DNA from: Latrodectus hesperus
Taxonomy: Eukaryota; Arthropoda; Arachnida; Araneae; Theridiidae
Length of the DNA stretch: 64,000 nt
Assembly: GCA_037975125.1 (NCBI GenBank)
Contig: JAJQOW010000189.1
Location: forward strand, 38,501-102,500
Direction of reading: 5' to 3'
Every line of letters starts with the position of its first letter. The first letter of the stretch is position 1. The notes below the pieces were generated by a model. It was not told the origin of the DNA and searched no databases. It was given only the letters and a program-made list of their open reading frames with translations. This document shows positions 14,141-25,625 of the stretch, piece after piece. The translations under genes and the position numbers were made by a program.

Positions 14141-14354
14141 AAGTTTAAAAATTAAATTTTTTTTCATTAATTCGATAAATTCACAGTTATATTTTAGTAT
14201 AATCTGATTATTTTTAAATATACTTTGGATTTAAAATTTTTTATCATTAAGCTTAAAAATTAAATTTTTTTACATTAATTCGATAAATTCACAATTATAT
14301 TTTAGTATAATCTGATTATTTTAAAATATAATTTGGATTTAAAATTTTTTATCA
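14141..14354. repeat. 108-bp tandem duplication
   Basis: Two adjacent copies (14141-14248 and 14249-14354) of an AT-rich unit. Shared landmarks are TTAATTCGATAAATTCACA, TTTTAGTATAATCTGATTAT and TTTGGATTTAAAATTTTTTATCAT. A handful of substitutions and a 1-bp length difference separate them. Confidence 0.9.
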
Positions 14355-14574
14355 TATAATTGATAGAGCAAATATCATGTATTGATAATTGTCTCAACTG
14401 AAAAAAATCACTGCCATACAGTAACCTGTGCTCTGATTAACTAAAAAAGCAGAGCAAATTCAGAAACAAATTACATTCAACTATTTATTATAAAAAGTTA
14501 GATTTCATTATACAAAAAATAAATTTTCTATTACAAAGAGATGTAAACTAAATGCCATATACATTATTCTGTTG

Positions 14575-14990
14575 TAGTTGAAGTGATTAAAACGTCTTTT
14601 CCATTACTGGAAGATAGTAAGTTCGAATCCCGGCTTAACTGAAGATCCGTCGTGATTGCTAAAACGACTGTGGCATGTTCAGTAGATAGTGGTTGCAATG
14701 TCTTCCAAATGAAGTGATACCTCAAGGGATGCTTTGCTTGATCCCTGCTCCTGAATAACAAAAACTATCACCCGACACCAACGACTGTGGCATGTTCAGT
14801 AGATAGTGGTTGCAATGTCTTCCAAATGAAGTGATACCTCAAGGGATGCTTCGTTAAGGGTTAGGGGATTCTCTGCTTGATCCCTGCTCCTGAATAACAA
14901 AAACTATCACCCGACAGCTTCCACTAACTGGTAAAGTCCAGCTCTGGGCAAGATCAGGGAAGTAGGCAGATGCAGTAACACATTAATCAC
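14575..14990 (+). mobile_element. tRNA-derived SINE, family F, with internal duplication
   Basis: Head with GGAAGATAGTAAGTTCGAATCC (B-box), then the family F body. An internal block starting ACGACTGTGGCATGTTCAG is present twice (from 14664 and from 14781, period 117 bp). The second copy retains about 21 bp (CGTTAAGGGTTAGGGGATTCT) that is absent from the first. Confidence 0.85.
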
Positions 14991-15160
14991 ACTGGAAAAC
15001 AAGCTATCTTGAAGTTACATTAGAAATCATTCTATTTAATAAGACTAGGTGATTGAGAAAGCCGGATGGATGAATGAATAATTTTAATATTGTTAAATAT
15101 CGGATTTTGTTAAATAAGATATTTAGATTTTCTGATTGTAAAAAATCTTTTTTTATCAAT

Positions 15161-15428
15161 GTTGTTGTCTTGTGCCAGATAGGCTGGCAATATGGGGTGT
15201 GCTGCTCCACTTTTCCAACTGACCATATTTTGGTGTGGAGTCCGACTTCCTCAGTACACACATGCCATAGGTGCCCGTTTATAGGGTAGGAAACCATTCA
15301 CTCCACATTCATACAAGGAAATGACAAAGACAGAATAGATAGAGAGAGAAAGTACATCCATGCCCGAACCGGGTTTCGAACCCAGGACCTCCCTATCCGC
15401 AGTCAGACCACTAGGCAAGTTGGACGGC
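15161..15428 (-). mobile_element. tRNA-derived SINE, family A
   Basis: Minus-strand copy. Right end: CTATCCGCAGTCAGACCACT (head), preceded by the B-box complement CGAACCGGGTTTCGAACCCA. Left end: GTTGTTGTCTTGTGCCAG, the complement of the family A tail with CAA repeats. No convincing target-site duplication. Confidence 0.85.
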
Positions 15429-17178
15429 ATTTTTTCTCATTAAAAGCCTGAATTAAATAAAGTGACTTCAGAGAATTAAACTCTTATCAAAATAGTGTCA
15501 TTTGTTGACCGGAAGATCTTGTACAATGTCATTCTTTGAAGTGAAAAAGCTTTTGCTTTGGAGTCCAAACTCATTCTTTAGTTTTTTATTTAAAGAATCT
15601 AATAAAATGTTAGTCAATTCATTTATGTCATTAATATTGTGCCATATTTTTAATATAAAATCTTCTTAATAACTCTCTGGGTGCACAATATAAGGTATTT
15701 CAAGATTCAGTTTAAAAATTCAGATGCAAAACCAATTGCAAATTGTGTTGTTGTTTCTTATAAAATGGTAGCAATGCAACACCAAATCCACGAGTCCTTC
15801 AATCTTCACAAAATCAAGAAACAATATAAGATTGGCAAGGATATCCTCCTTAGTAAAGCCCAATCACAAAAGAAACTTTTGGGGGCTAGCCTGGTCGACA
15901 CCGCATTTACAACTGATTGGGCAGAGGTTACGTTTGCCATCAAATTTAAGGCCACATAACTGGTTAACCTAGAGTATGTAATTTGGTCACCTTTAGTACC
16001 CTTGAAAGCAATAGAACCACCCCAAGAATACCGATTACGAGCAGATGGAATGCTCCAGATAGCCCAGGCACCTTTTTTAGAATAGAATGCAACTGAGTGT
16101 GGATGAGGGCACTAGCAGGTGGAGAAGGACTGGCAGCATCCCCTTTTAGGGATTTCTCCCTCTCATTTCCATGGATATCGATATGTTAGAGGGGATTCCA
16201 TTGTAAATGTGTGCAGTGGAGACAGACTATGTATAAATGAAACTTTTTATTTTACCAGTACATAATGAATGGTAAATTATTTATGCAAATCAATTGTATG
16301 TTTTTTATTAAAATAAATCGTTTAAGAACGTCCAATGCAGAAGGGGTAAAGTGATTTCTTTGAAATCACTAATTAGTGCTTCTATTTAGAGGAGATAATA
16401 ATAGTTCAAGTAATGCACACACAGTCTTCATTTGTGTTACAGCCATTAGTGTTATGTGGGAATTGGAAGGGAAATACGTGACAGTTCAGGAATCAACCTC
16501 GTCGCTTGACTTTGGTTCAAAAGGAGTATTTAAAAGTTTTGGTTCGCTGAAATAGGTTGCAGGAAATAAATGAACATTATTATTTGTAATTATTAATAAA
16601 AAAGATTAAATGAATTATAAAATTAAGATTAAATAAATAATGAAATTTAGATAGAAGCTCATTGATTTGGAAAAAATCTATTTTTGTTATAATTTTGATT
16701 TTTTTAATGATTTTCTCTTTTTAATATTTAAGTAGATAAGTACTATGTAATTGCGGACACTATTATAATTTGCTACTAAATGCTTACACAGTTCAAGTTT
16801 TCTAGTTGTAAAAATTATATTACTTGGTAAAAAAAGATATAATATTTAGTTTCAATATTAATTATTAAAAGAATTTAGGATTTCATTAGATTCATTTATT
16901 AGATTCATTGATTCACTTAGAAAGAAACCATTTAGAAAAGTGAGGCAGCATTTTTTTGTATTTTTCAGTTTCAAACTGATTATGTTACTGACGTCATCGT
17001 ATCATTAATTTATTACACACTTGGTTTTGTCACTTTTGTTTTGTCATTTATGTGTTTATTATTTCCTTTCCTCATTAATTCTTCTATTATTTTTAATGAC
17101 ACATTGCTTGTCAGTATATCTAAATGAATTTAATTAATGTGATTATTTTCTTTCGTAAAGAATCATAAATTAAGTATT
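15429..17178. other. Intronic tract, no gene recognised
   Basis: An open frame at 15681-15959 (92 codons, MHNIRYFKIQFKNSDAK...) has more balanced composition than its surroundings and contains LVDTAFTTDWAEVTFAI. I do not recognise it. With no intron or homology cue it may be a decayed retroelement, and GC-richer sequence continues to about 16240 without a frame. The rest is AT-rich. Confidence 0.4.
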
Positions 17179-17188
17179 ATGATTAATG

Positions 17189-17955
17189 ATTCATGAAAAG
17201 TGGGGTGTAAGAGCAGCTTCTGTTGGTACAAAGTACCTGGAGCACCCAAGGCAGAACTCTAGGGTAGAAGTCTGACTTTGCTCCATTGCCCCAGGCTTTA
17301 GCTGGACATAGTGGAGTGGCCTTCACGCCTTGGGTGACCCTACCAGGAGATTACTCTCTCGACGTACTTCACCCACTCCGCACAGGAACACCCCCTCACC
17401 GGCAACTAGTGCACACTATGAGGTAGCCTGTGGTACTTGAGGGAGTAATTTGAAAGCCAGTACCATAGTCTTCCAGTGGGTGCCATCTCCTGTTAATGTG
17501 TATGGGAACGTAGTTGCGGATCAGTTAGCCAAGGATGGAAGCCTACAGAATGTCATCATTGGAGACTGCTTGTCGTCCTCAGAGCTGACCTCTAGAGTTA
17601 GGATGGCTATCAATGCTACTTTTAGGGATACCATTCCTACCCACGAATGGTACACATGCAAACATCCCGCACTAGTGGGTAAACACAAGAGATGCAGCCA
17701 AACGGCTTTGACAAGACTGCGAAGTGGCCACCTGCTTGCTCAAAGACACGTCTCTGGTACCAAGGTCTACCCTCTCTGTCCCAAATGTCGAGTGGTTCAG
17801 GCCTCCCCATCTCATATTTTTCTGTGCATTGGATGTGAGAGAGGGGACATGGATTTGAGACCGAAGGTGGTGCTTGAGAGACTGACCATTTTTGGATTCT
17901 TGGGGCTGGTGTGATTGTACTGTCACGCCAGTCGGGGATAAGCAACAACAACAAC
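17189..17955 (+). mobile_element. Composite non-LTR retroposon with RNase H end
   Basis: From 17450 the element encodes a LINE C-terminus: FQWVPSPVNVYGNVVADQLA (RNase H, with the catalytic Asp of the NxxAD motif present), then [15 protein letters not shown] and a [17 protein letters not shown] zinc knuckle, ending GFLGLV-stop at 17914. A short 3' UTR ends GGGGATAAGCAACAACAACA. A 10-bp target-site duplication ATGATTAATG lies at 17179-17188 and 17956-17965. This places the 5' end near 17189, so about 250 bp of unrelated GC-rich sequence (17200-17445), with no LINE frame I can recognise, travelled as its head. The protein part is a jockey/R1-like C-terminal fragment with no reverse transcriptase. 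Confidence 0.75.
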
Positions 17956-17984
17956 ATGATTAATGGTAAATAGTTATGATTTTG

Positions 17985-18192
<208 letters not shown>

Positions 18193-18510
18193 CATTTGGA
18201 TTGGTTAGGGCATTCGCTCTCGTTGGAGAGTAGTGAGCTAGAATCCCTATCCAATTCTAAGATAATTCGGGTTCGCTAATGACAGCTGAGCAAGTGGTTG
18301 CAATATTCTCCATGTGAAAGGATACTTATATGGTTGGAAAGGCCGGATGTTGGAAGTCTTCTGTTTGTTCTCCCTGCATCTAAATTACGAAGACCCTCTT
18401 TTCGGGCAAACGATGGCTCACCCCCTAGATGCTGCACTAGATAAGCTGCCATGACTTCCGCCCCCTGTATTGCTGAAAGGGGGAAATCCTTGTAGCCGGG
18501 AATTATACAG
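18193..18510 (+). mobile_element. tRNA-derived SINE, family F
   Basis: Starts at the edge of the TA array with head GGATTGGTTAGGGCATTCGC and GAGTAGTGAGCTAGAATCCC. The body includes GTGGTTGCAATATTCTCCAT and AATTACGAAGACCCTCTTTT. No target-site duplication can be read because the left flank is simple repeat. Confidence 0.8.
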
Positions 18511-18839
18511 AACGACATAGCTTTATATATCTCTAGGATGTATGAATTAAAAAGGAATTAAAATTATTCTTGACAAATGTTTTTAAATATTCTTGGTATG
18601 ATACTGGAAGCATCTAATTTAATAGATCGGTTATATACTGTGTCTATAAACTTTCTGACACATTTAAATTTATTATAAATGAAAACACAAAATTTTCTTC
18701 TTAGAGAATTTGGAAAGGACATTGTTTATAGAAATCAATGATTGATCATTTTTGATCTAAGCGCTAAGATTACGTACAACAACAGCCAACATGTTGTCCT
18801 ATACCTACTTATTTAATAGTCGAATATTTCCAATATTTT

Positions 18840-19141
18840 GTTGTTTACTAATGGCACTTGGACAAGTCAAGTTCGCTATGCTATGCGAATTAAGTCGATT
18901 GGGAGCGTCTTTCGTTTTAATCAGAGCACCATGAAGGTGAAAGTACGACTTTGCTCTACACACATGCCATAGGGACCCGTTTATAGGGTATGCAACCATT
19001 CACACCTCATTCATACAAGGAAAGGACAAAGACAGGATAGATAGAGAGAGAAAAAGTATATCCATTCCAGTACCGGAATTCGAACCCAGGACCTCCTTAT
19101 CCGCAGTCAGTCATGCTGACCACTAGACAAGTTGGTCGGCC
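18840..19141 (-). mobile_element. Chimeric SINE: family A head joined to family C tail
   Basis: On the minus strand it starts with a family A head (CCGACCAACTTGTCTAGTGG) and continues through the A body as far as GGTCCCTATGGCATGTGTG (about 18957). It then switches to the 3' part of family C (GAGCAAAGTCGTACTTTCAC ... CTTGTCCAAGTGCCATTAG) and a CAAC tail at 18840. A near-perfect 10-bp target-site duplication, CCAATATTTT at 18830-18839 and CCAATGTTTT at 19142-19151, brackets the whole chimera. It was therefore inserted as one molecule and is not one SINE landing in another. Confidence 0.85.
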
Positions 19142-19751
19142 CCAATGTTTTAAATTAATGATTAAATAAAATTAAAAAAATTACATTTAGGGATAAAGAG
19201 AAAGTGACTTTACTAACATAATGCAGTAAAATATTCAACTAGCTATGACTGAATATATAATGGTTTATTTCTTTAGCAAATTTTTTCTTTACTTGAAGTC
19301 TATTTCTCCAAAATTCCATTGTTTAATTACGGGTATTATTGAACTTATGAATCATTCTGAACAGATGTTCAAACTTTAGATTGTATTAGTATTGTAAATT
19401 GAGTATGATTTTAACCTACCTTAAATTTCACTGTTATATTCTGTTACAAAGAGGAAAAAATTAAGCATTAACTGCAGTTTTTATTGAATGTTATTTTTGT
19501 TGTTTTACTGCATCACGCGTTTTTAAAGCTTCTACCACTTGAAACCACTAAAACTCTCTATTCAGCATTGATAAATATTTAAATCATGGTTGTTTATGTT
19601 CATATTGAGGTGATACTAATTATCTTCCATTATCGAAGAGTATTACAGTAAGATTACTTAATGTGCTTAGGCCTTTTCAGCAGGAAGACTCAAGTATTGA
19701 AGTCGCACTTTTTTGGATGTGTGAGGAAAGATGCCCTTTCAAGATACCTGC

Positions 19752-19935
19752 TGAGGAGGTAGTCAAATGGTAAGCGTTCATGCCTTCTGTTCAAAAATTC
19801 GTGGGTTCGAATCCCACCTTGGGTTTGGATGCTTGTAGTGGCCTGGTATCCACTTTACTCCGTAAGTCCTGATCTAATTAGCCCTCGTGTGCAAAAAATG
19901 ACCGTTACGCAACAAACCAATGAACCTTCCAAGCT
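19752..19935 (+). mobile_element. tRNA-derived SINE, family G
   Basis: B-box CGTGGGTTCGAATCCCACCT, then TTGTAGTGGCCTGGTATCCA and CCTCGTGTGCAAAAAATGACC, as in 46143. The A-box region is worn. Confidence 0.8.
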
Positions 19936-20894
19936 ATCCTGACTCTATAGCTTATTTCTAATTTATTTTGAATGATTTTTGTGAAATATCCATGGTTTTT
20001 ACTTTCACTAGATCTCAATTTTGGGAACTTCATTTTTGATTCCAATATCAAATTACATTGATAGTGGTTGCAAATCATATAAATGTCGCTTAGATGTAAC
20101 TATGCGAAAATATATTATTTGAGTTTTGAAGAATAGATTGATGTTTTATTTATGTGAACTCTTAAATGTTTTTGAATTGTTAAAAAATGAGTGTCATTTT
20201 ACTATTAACTGAGAATTTAAAAATAAGACTTTTAATCATAAAATTGGTAACTTGTTCCGTTAGTACTTTCTTTATAAATAAATTTATATATAATGTCGAG
20301 TAATAAGCACCTAATAGTAAAACGCATTCAAAATAAAATGCGAAACAAGCCTCTGGGGAGCGATACAATTTTCCATGGAGAAATAAACGAAAAAATTTCA
20401 TAATATAAAATATTTGGCATTTTCCATTTGGTCTGACATTTTATTTCCTTTTATAAGGGAAACGAAATGATATAAATTTATAAACGAAATTAGTACTCCA
20501 AAAAAAGTAGTTCCGGATTAATTTTCCTCTGAAGAATTCGAAGTAGAAATATTTATTCTAATGGATTGGAAAATGTTGTATTTGAAACTAATATTTTTAC
20601 CGATTTCTGGTTCTAATTATTGAACTTAATTTAGTTTAGCTAATGTTATCACCAACATAGAAATAGATTTTATGTTTTTTTGTGCATTTAGGAACAATAA
20701 AATAAAAATTTTCTTTTTAATTTTTATTGTTCTATTATGCTTGGAAAATTTGTATTCAAGAGATGGCTATGAATAGATAAATGCGGATTATTTGCCATTA
20801 ATTCAAAAGTGCATTAAGAAATGCCAAAACACCTTATAAAAGTCGAAGGTAAGCAGGAAAGTTCTTGCCATCATTTTTATTGACCCAAAAGAAC
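19936..20894. other. AT-rich intronic tract
   Basis: No genes or clear repeats seen. The 20180-20401 minus open frame lacks any motif. Confidence 0.5.
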
Positions 20895-21600
20895 ATGACC
20901 TACAGAAAGCGTAGCCTATAGTTAGTCCTTGAAGTAATCACCATCAGCAAGCAGCGCCCTCTGCCAGCGTGTCTCCAGTTGTAATTTGGGATAAAACTCG
21001 TGTGTTTTGGACTCAAAGAAGTCCGTGAGTGCTTGACGAAGTCTGTGTTATTGGTGATGCATTTTCCGCGAAGATGATTGTTCAGAGAAAGAAGGCAGAC
21101 GTTGAAATCTGATCGAGTAAGGTCAGGAGAATAAGACAGATGACACAAAATCTCCCAATGAAGTCGCTGTTTGGTATTCCTGGCCACCTACATGACGTAT
21201 GGCCTCGCGTTATCGGCCAAGAACAGTACACCCTTTATATTAACCAGTGCTGGCTCCTTCTGCTGCAATACCTGTTGCACACGTTCCAATTCTTGCGAGT
21301 GCAGGTCTGCTGTACCGTTTGCCTCCTTGACTGCAGTTCATAATGAACCATTTGACGATTACAAATAATATACCAGATACCAACTTCATCACTGAAAGAG
21401 AAATCTCCAGACTTGAATTCGTGAAACCAGTGCCTCGTTGTACATTCATTTACAGCACTATCCCCAAACGCTTGACACATTCGGCGACTTGTTGCATCAG
21501 CTGACAAGCCTACTTTGAAGTAATAAAACAAACAATATCAAACCAGTTTCTACGACACGTCTATTTCTCAAACGCTACTATATGAGTTAAGATTGATCAA
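20895..21600 (-). mobile_element. Internally deleted mariner transposon
   Basis: The minus strand encodes an HTH start (from about 21531: SADATSRRMCQAFGDSAV, then HWFHEFKSGDFSFSDE). It jumps directly to the middle of the catalytic core (MVHYEL at about 21352) and, in shifting frames, to IKGVLFLADNARP (second Asp). A stop codon follows, then VARNTKQRLHWEILCHL, SYSPDLTRSDF (third Asp) and KHTSFIPNYNWRHAGR. The second and third Asp are separated by 34 residues, counting the stop as one: the DD34D signature of mariner. About 100-150 residues containing the second HTH and first Asp are missing. The element is dead. Terminal repeats could not be placed. Confidence 0.85.
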
Positions 21601-21999
21601 TGTGCGCTGTGAACCTGCTTTTATAGCGAGTGATATTCCTACTCTGGACTGACCAATGTCTCGTCCACATCATATACTAATTTGCATACTTATTTTCACT
21701 TCATTCAATGGCAACGCAAAAACGGTAAGAACTTTCTTGTTTACTTAGTAGAATATTTATATTTATATAATAAACATATATCAAGTTTTAGTTGCCATAG
21801 TTTTAGTAATGAAAACAGCTGTAATAATCAACATAATAATCACAACCCAACACTGTATTGAACAGTTCCTGAGCTCAGTTTTATCTTCCACCCATGGCAA
21901 GAGAGCTTATAGATTCTGAATACTTATCTAGAAATTCTCCCTTAAAATTTTAACGGCCTGCAGTTTGAGTAAAAACAATTTACATGGGACTTATCATAG

Positions 22000-22690
22000 T
22001 TTAATGGTAATATCTTGTTGTTTGGAATGTTAGGTATGATTAACCATCGCTCCAAACATATCTACCTAACGGTGCAGGCGAACGCTAGACAATACTTTAA
22101 GGTTAACAGCTTTGGAATACTCGCCAATCATCAAGCATCTCGTCATTTTGAACCAGGGTCAGGTGACGTGGTCACACCGGATCTGGCTCCTCCTATCCAC
22201 ACATTACTCCAGCGGAAAGAATTTAGACGTCACAGATGAACGTCGGCAACCCATGGAGTTCCAGCAAATGAGTGAGGGAGAATGTGGTCACCCTTCTAAT
22301 CTCTGCCCGCGGCAAATGACTCCACATTTTGATGACGTTAAGGTAATGCTACTGAGCCATTGGAGCTTACCATTGCACCATAGAAGAATCATCATAGAAA
22401 TACGAGAAATAACAGCCCTTGCGCTTTCTGGGTATGTAACATCTATAATGATGGATGCTTTGACGCCGTGTCCTGGACTGACTAGCTGCCTGAAGTATTT
22501 TAATATTCCACTAAATAAATTACCTTCTGAAAGAACATTTCATAGATTGTGGGCCGTATTTACGTGTCGCGTTGGAAGAAACCACGAAGAACATCTAATT
22601 ACTCACCATCATCCAAGTTCTGTTGTTCAACTGTGACTGGAATCGAACTCGACACCTTGTTCTACGAATAGATCCTAGGTTTGGGCCATG
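22000..22690 (+). other. Decayed repeat of unknown type, ending in tRNA-like head
   Basis: Relatively GC-rich block. One frame reads FEPGSGDVVTPDLAPPIHTLL, which reminds me of degenerate translated repeats common in spider assemblies, but I cannot name a family. The right end (22635-22690) contains GACTGGAATCGAACTCGACA, the complement of a B-box, and GGTTTGGGCC, so a family J-like SINE head probably terminates the block. Confidence 0.4.
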
Positions 22691-22875
22691 ATAAATGTTC
22701 AAGATTTTCTTCTTTGCTACTCGAGAATACCATTTATTATGCACAAAAAGTACTTTCTCAAAAGGCATGTGGATGTCAAAAAGTTATTTACGACGGGTTT
22801 CAGACGTAGGCTATCCATTTTATGATGAAATAAGTTACAATCTTATCTGGGATTATCTCTTAGAGTTCTTGTCGA

Positions 22876-23035
22876 GCTGACTGTCGAATTAGCTCCCTGG
22901 CTTTCGATTCAAAAGTTCAAGGGCTCGATTCTCAGATTGGTATATTATATGTTAGTTATTGCTCTGATTCAGCTTTAAATTGTAATTCTCAGTTTTATAA
23001 GCCTTTTTAAAAAATGACCTTTGAGCAATCGACAT
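22876..23035 (+). mobile_element. tRNA-derived SINE, family G (old)
   Basis: CTGGCTTTCGATTCAAAAGTTCAAGG head, B-box GGGCTCGATTCTCAG, and a decayed body ending AAAAAATGACCTTTGAGCAA, which aligns with the 3' part of other G copies. Confidence 0.6.
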
Positions 23036-23644
23036 ACCTTTTCGAGATATTTTTCAAATAACTTTTTCAGGAGATTAATCTTCTGAAGTAAAAAGCATTA
23101 TATATATATCGGAGTCACGTAAGCCAAACAAATTAAAATTTTTTCAATTCCTTTACTGATAAAATCTACTAACGAGTCGCGGGAACGGGTAAGAAGAATG
23201 ACTGCTATAAATATCTGTTATTCTCCCTCTTAGATATCTATTAAGAAAAGTAAGTGCGCAAGACAACAGTGAACGGGTATCTTAAGTTATTTCTTGTTTA
23301 GAGAAGCAAGTTCTTTAACTCAAGTATGGCTGACCTTAGTTGATAGAGTGTAAGATTTTAAATATTTTTTATAAAACAAGTAATCCCATTTTATTTGTAA
23401 TACGATTTATTCGCTCCAAATATGTTATCTAATGTATTTTATAAAAATGTAGGATAAAATGTTTAATGTTGTGACAAGGGAATTAAAAATTAATCCTACC
23501 AATCCAAATGAAATATTTATTCATCTAAACAAAATTGTTTTCCCATTTGTTCACCAAGTTTTTGTCTGATTTTGAACTCAAAATGGCTGCACGGATTGGC
23601 GAATGAAACCTAATGGTGGGTTATCTCTGGCTAATTAAAAATAG

Positions 23645-23877
23645 ATATTTTTATTTATATATTTATTACATTACATGTATTCAGACTTGTATGCTTGATT
23701 CTTGAGATCCGCTTGTAAGTCTTCGTCGATAATAGGACAAATAGCACAATGACAGATGTACAACCACAGAAGATAACGAAGAAAACACCCAGGGCTACGG
23801 TGGGAATCGAACCCACACTCCTACGCTCTCTAGCGAATAGCGGAGTGATGCTTTAACCACTCAGCCACGGAGCGCCC
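23645..23877 (-). mobile_element. SINE with tRNA-Ser-like head
   Basis: The minus strand begins GGGCGCTCCGTGGCTGAGTGG (type-II tRNA A-box), has an intervening arm longer than usual (TCACTCCGCTATTCGCTAGA...) and the B-box GGGTTCGATTCCCACC. Instead of an acceptor 3' strand it continues into a unique body of about 140 bp ending in ACATGTAATGTAATAAATAT. The class-II tRNA shape (Ser/Leu type) plus a body makes this a separate SINE family, seen once here. Confidence 0.75.
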
Positions 23878-24599
23878 ATTTAAAATTGACGTATAATCTC
23901 GAAATTTTGATTACGATGCTTGTAAGTGTTTTTCATCGTAATCAATACTGATTTAAGTTCACTGTAAAGTTGCTTATGAAGCGATGTAACTAATTTAAGC
24001 TATGTAACGTTTCGTTTCGGAACTTTAGTCGCTTCAAGAATGAAGTGTAACTCCTTCTCCCATTTTAAAATAGTCATCCTTTGCGTAATTACTGGGTATA
24101 GAGAAAAATGTGTTTTCAACATCGGATTTACACTTATTTCTATACTGTTATAAAGGTTTTTTTTTTACTAATTACACATACTTTACCATAAATTTTGAAA
24201 AATTATTGCTTTTTCCACCTGCAATGAATCTCTTAGTAGCTTCATGTGAAAGTATTCATTGGATAAAGAAAGGATTCATAACTTCAGTATTTAATAATTT
24301 CTTAGCTTAAAATTCAACTAACATACCAGCAAACTAGAAATTATTTTGTAGTAATCAGTTTTCTTTGACTATAAAATCTTGTATCTTGAAATTTAGGAAA
24401 TATCCCTTTGTTTTAAAGTAACAAGATAATAAAAAACAGGTATTCGATTTCAGGCTTAACATACGTTGTTACGTATGATAAATATTCTTCTGAAAATATA
24501 TTTTGATTTAAGGAAGGATTTGTCAATGCCTTTCATAAACCATACATTAATACCTTTCGAATGATTATTCATTCTTTTTTAATCATAATTTTTTGTCGC

Positions 24600-24833
24600 G
24601 CGTTTCCATCTGGTGTAGATGAAAACGGACAGCAAAATGCAGAGGTCGAGAACATTTATTGACGAGGACAGGAACATGAGGGTGCGCTGATTTCTTCTTC
24701 GAAACTGGGTTCAATCACCAGCAGAAACTCCGAATTCTTGCCCAGTTTTACATACAAGCCTTATTCGGGATTCGAACCCGAGCCCCCTCAGTGAGAGCCG
24801 AGGGTCATAACTACCATAGAGGTTGGGCGGCAT
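24600..24833 (-). mobile_element. tRNA-derived SINE, single-copy family
   Basis: The minus-strand head near 24833 reads GCCGCCCAACCTCTATGGTAG, with B-box CGGGTTCGAATCCCGAATAA. It is followed by a body with AACTGGGCAAGAATTCGGAG and a 3' end near 24600 (GATGGAAACGCGCG). No second copy seen. Confidence 0.65.
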
Positions 24834-25002
24834 TTGAATGATATATTAACATCTTTTGAATATTATACGAATATCTTTCATAAGCCGTGCCTTAATACTT
24901 TTCAATTACTTTTTTTATACGAATCAAATGATCTATTAATATCTTTTGAATTATACATTAAAATCTTACTTATTGAGTTATATTTCCAAATCTAGAGTTT
25001 GG

Positions 25003-25180
25003 CCTGTTGGCCGCCGAGTTATAGGGCGTTGGTTTTCAGTTCAGTAGTGAGTAGGCTCAAATCCCACTTGTTCCTTTCGTTGTTTGTATTTGAATTCACT
25101 TTAAAATATAGGTCTTAGTTTAATTACTCCTCGTATGCAAAAAATAATTGTAGAGTGACAAACAAATCAAACCAAAGCAG
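25003..25180 (+). mobile_element. tRNA-derived SINE, family G
   Basis: Head GCCTGTTGGCCGCCGAGTTA and GAGTAGGCTCAAATCCCACT, then GGTCTTAGTTTAATTACTCC and TGTAGAGTGACAAACAAATC, the G body in moderately diverged form. Confidence 0.75.
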
Positions 25181-25319
25181 GATTTATTCAGCTTATTTTA
25201 ACTATTTACCACCAAGAGAAAAAATTAAAATCAGCTAACCAAATGAAAGCATTTGACCTAATATCGAGTCCCATGGTAAGTAATCGATATTTTTTTTCGA
25301 ATCCGTAAACCAGAGTAGT

Positions 25320-25625
25320 GAGCCTGTTGGCTTAGTGGTAAAGCTTCGCTCGCCAAAGGCACAAGTCTGAGGTTCGATCCTCGGGCTACGCAAGGATGGC
25401 TTAGCCTTTCATCTCTTCAGTGGTTGATAACCTGAGATCAAACATGCTTGGGAACTAAACACTGGGGATTTCATCTATTTCACCAACTGTTATTGATAAG
25501 TGACTCTAAACTGACCACCTAACCTGGACTTGTGCTTTGCACCTCAGGGCTCTCGGTCAGAAAAACTGATATGGGGTACTGTAGGCCTTGGTTCTCCAAT
25601 GGGCTGTCGTACCACGGGTCTAGTT
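25320..25625 (+). mobile_element. tRNA-derived SINE, family E, with foreign insert
   Basis: Head GCCTGTTGGCTTAGTGGTAA and B-box GAGGTTCGATCCTCGGGCTA, then ACATGCTTGGGAACTAAACACTGG as in the copies at 40491 and 54960. At 25470-25503 the usual CTTACGTTAG is replaced by about 34 unrelated bases, after which the E body resumes (CTGACCACCTAACCTGGACT). The inserted bases are the reverse complement of 25831-25860. Confidence 0.88.
25470..25499 (+). repeat. 30-bp inverted repeat, left arm
   Basis: Core CTATTTCACCAACTGTTATT is an exact reverse complement of 25831-25860 across 30 bp. This arm is the part foreign to the SINE. Confidence 0.95.

Noticed and set aside
22112..22636. 174-codon open frame as a gene
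   Set aside because: The content looks like a translated decayed repeat ending in a SINE head. No recognisable domain or splice structure.
23790..23877. Possible tRNA-Ser gene on the minus strand
   Set aside because: A and B boxes are present, but the sequence runs into a SINE-like body and no proper acceptor stem closes it.
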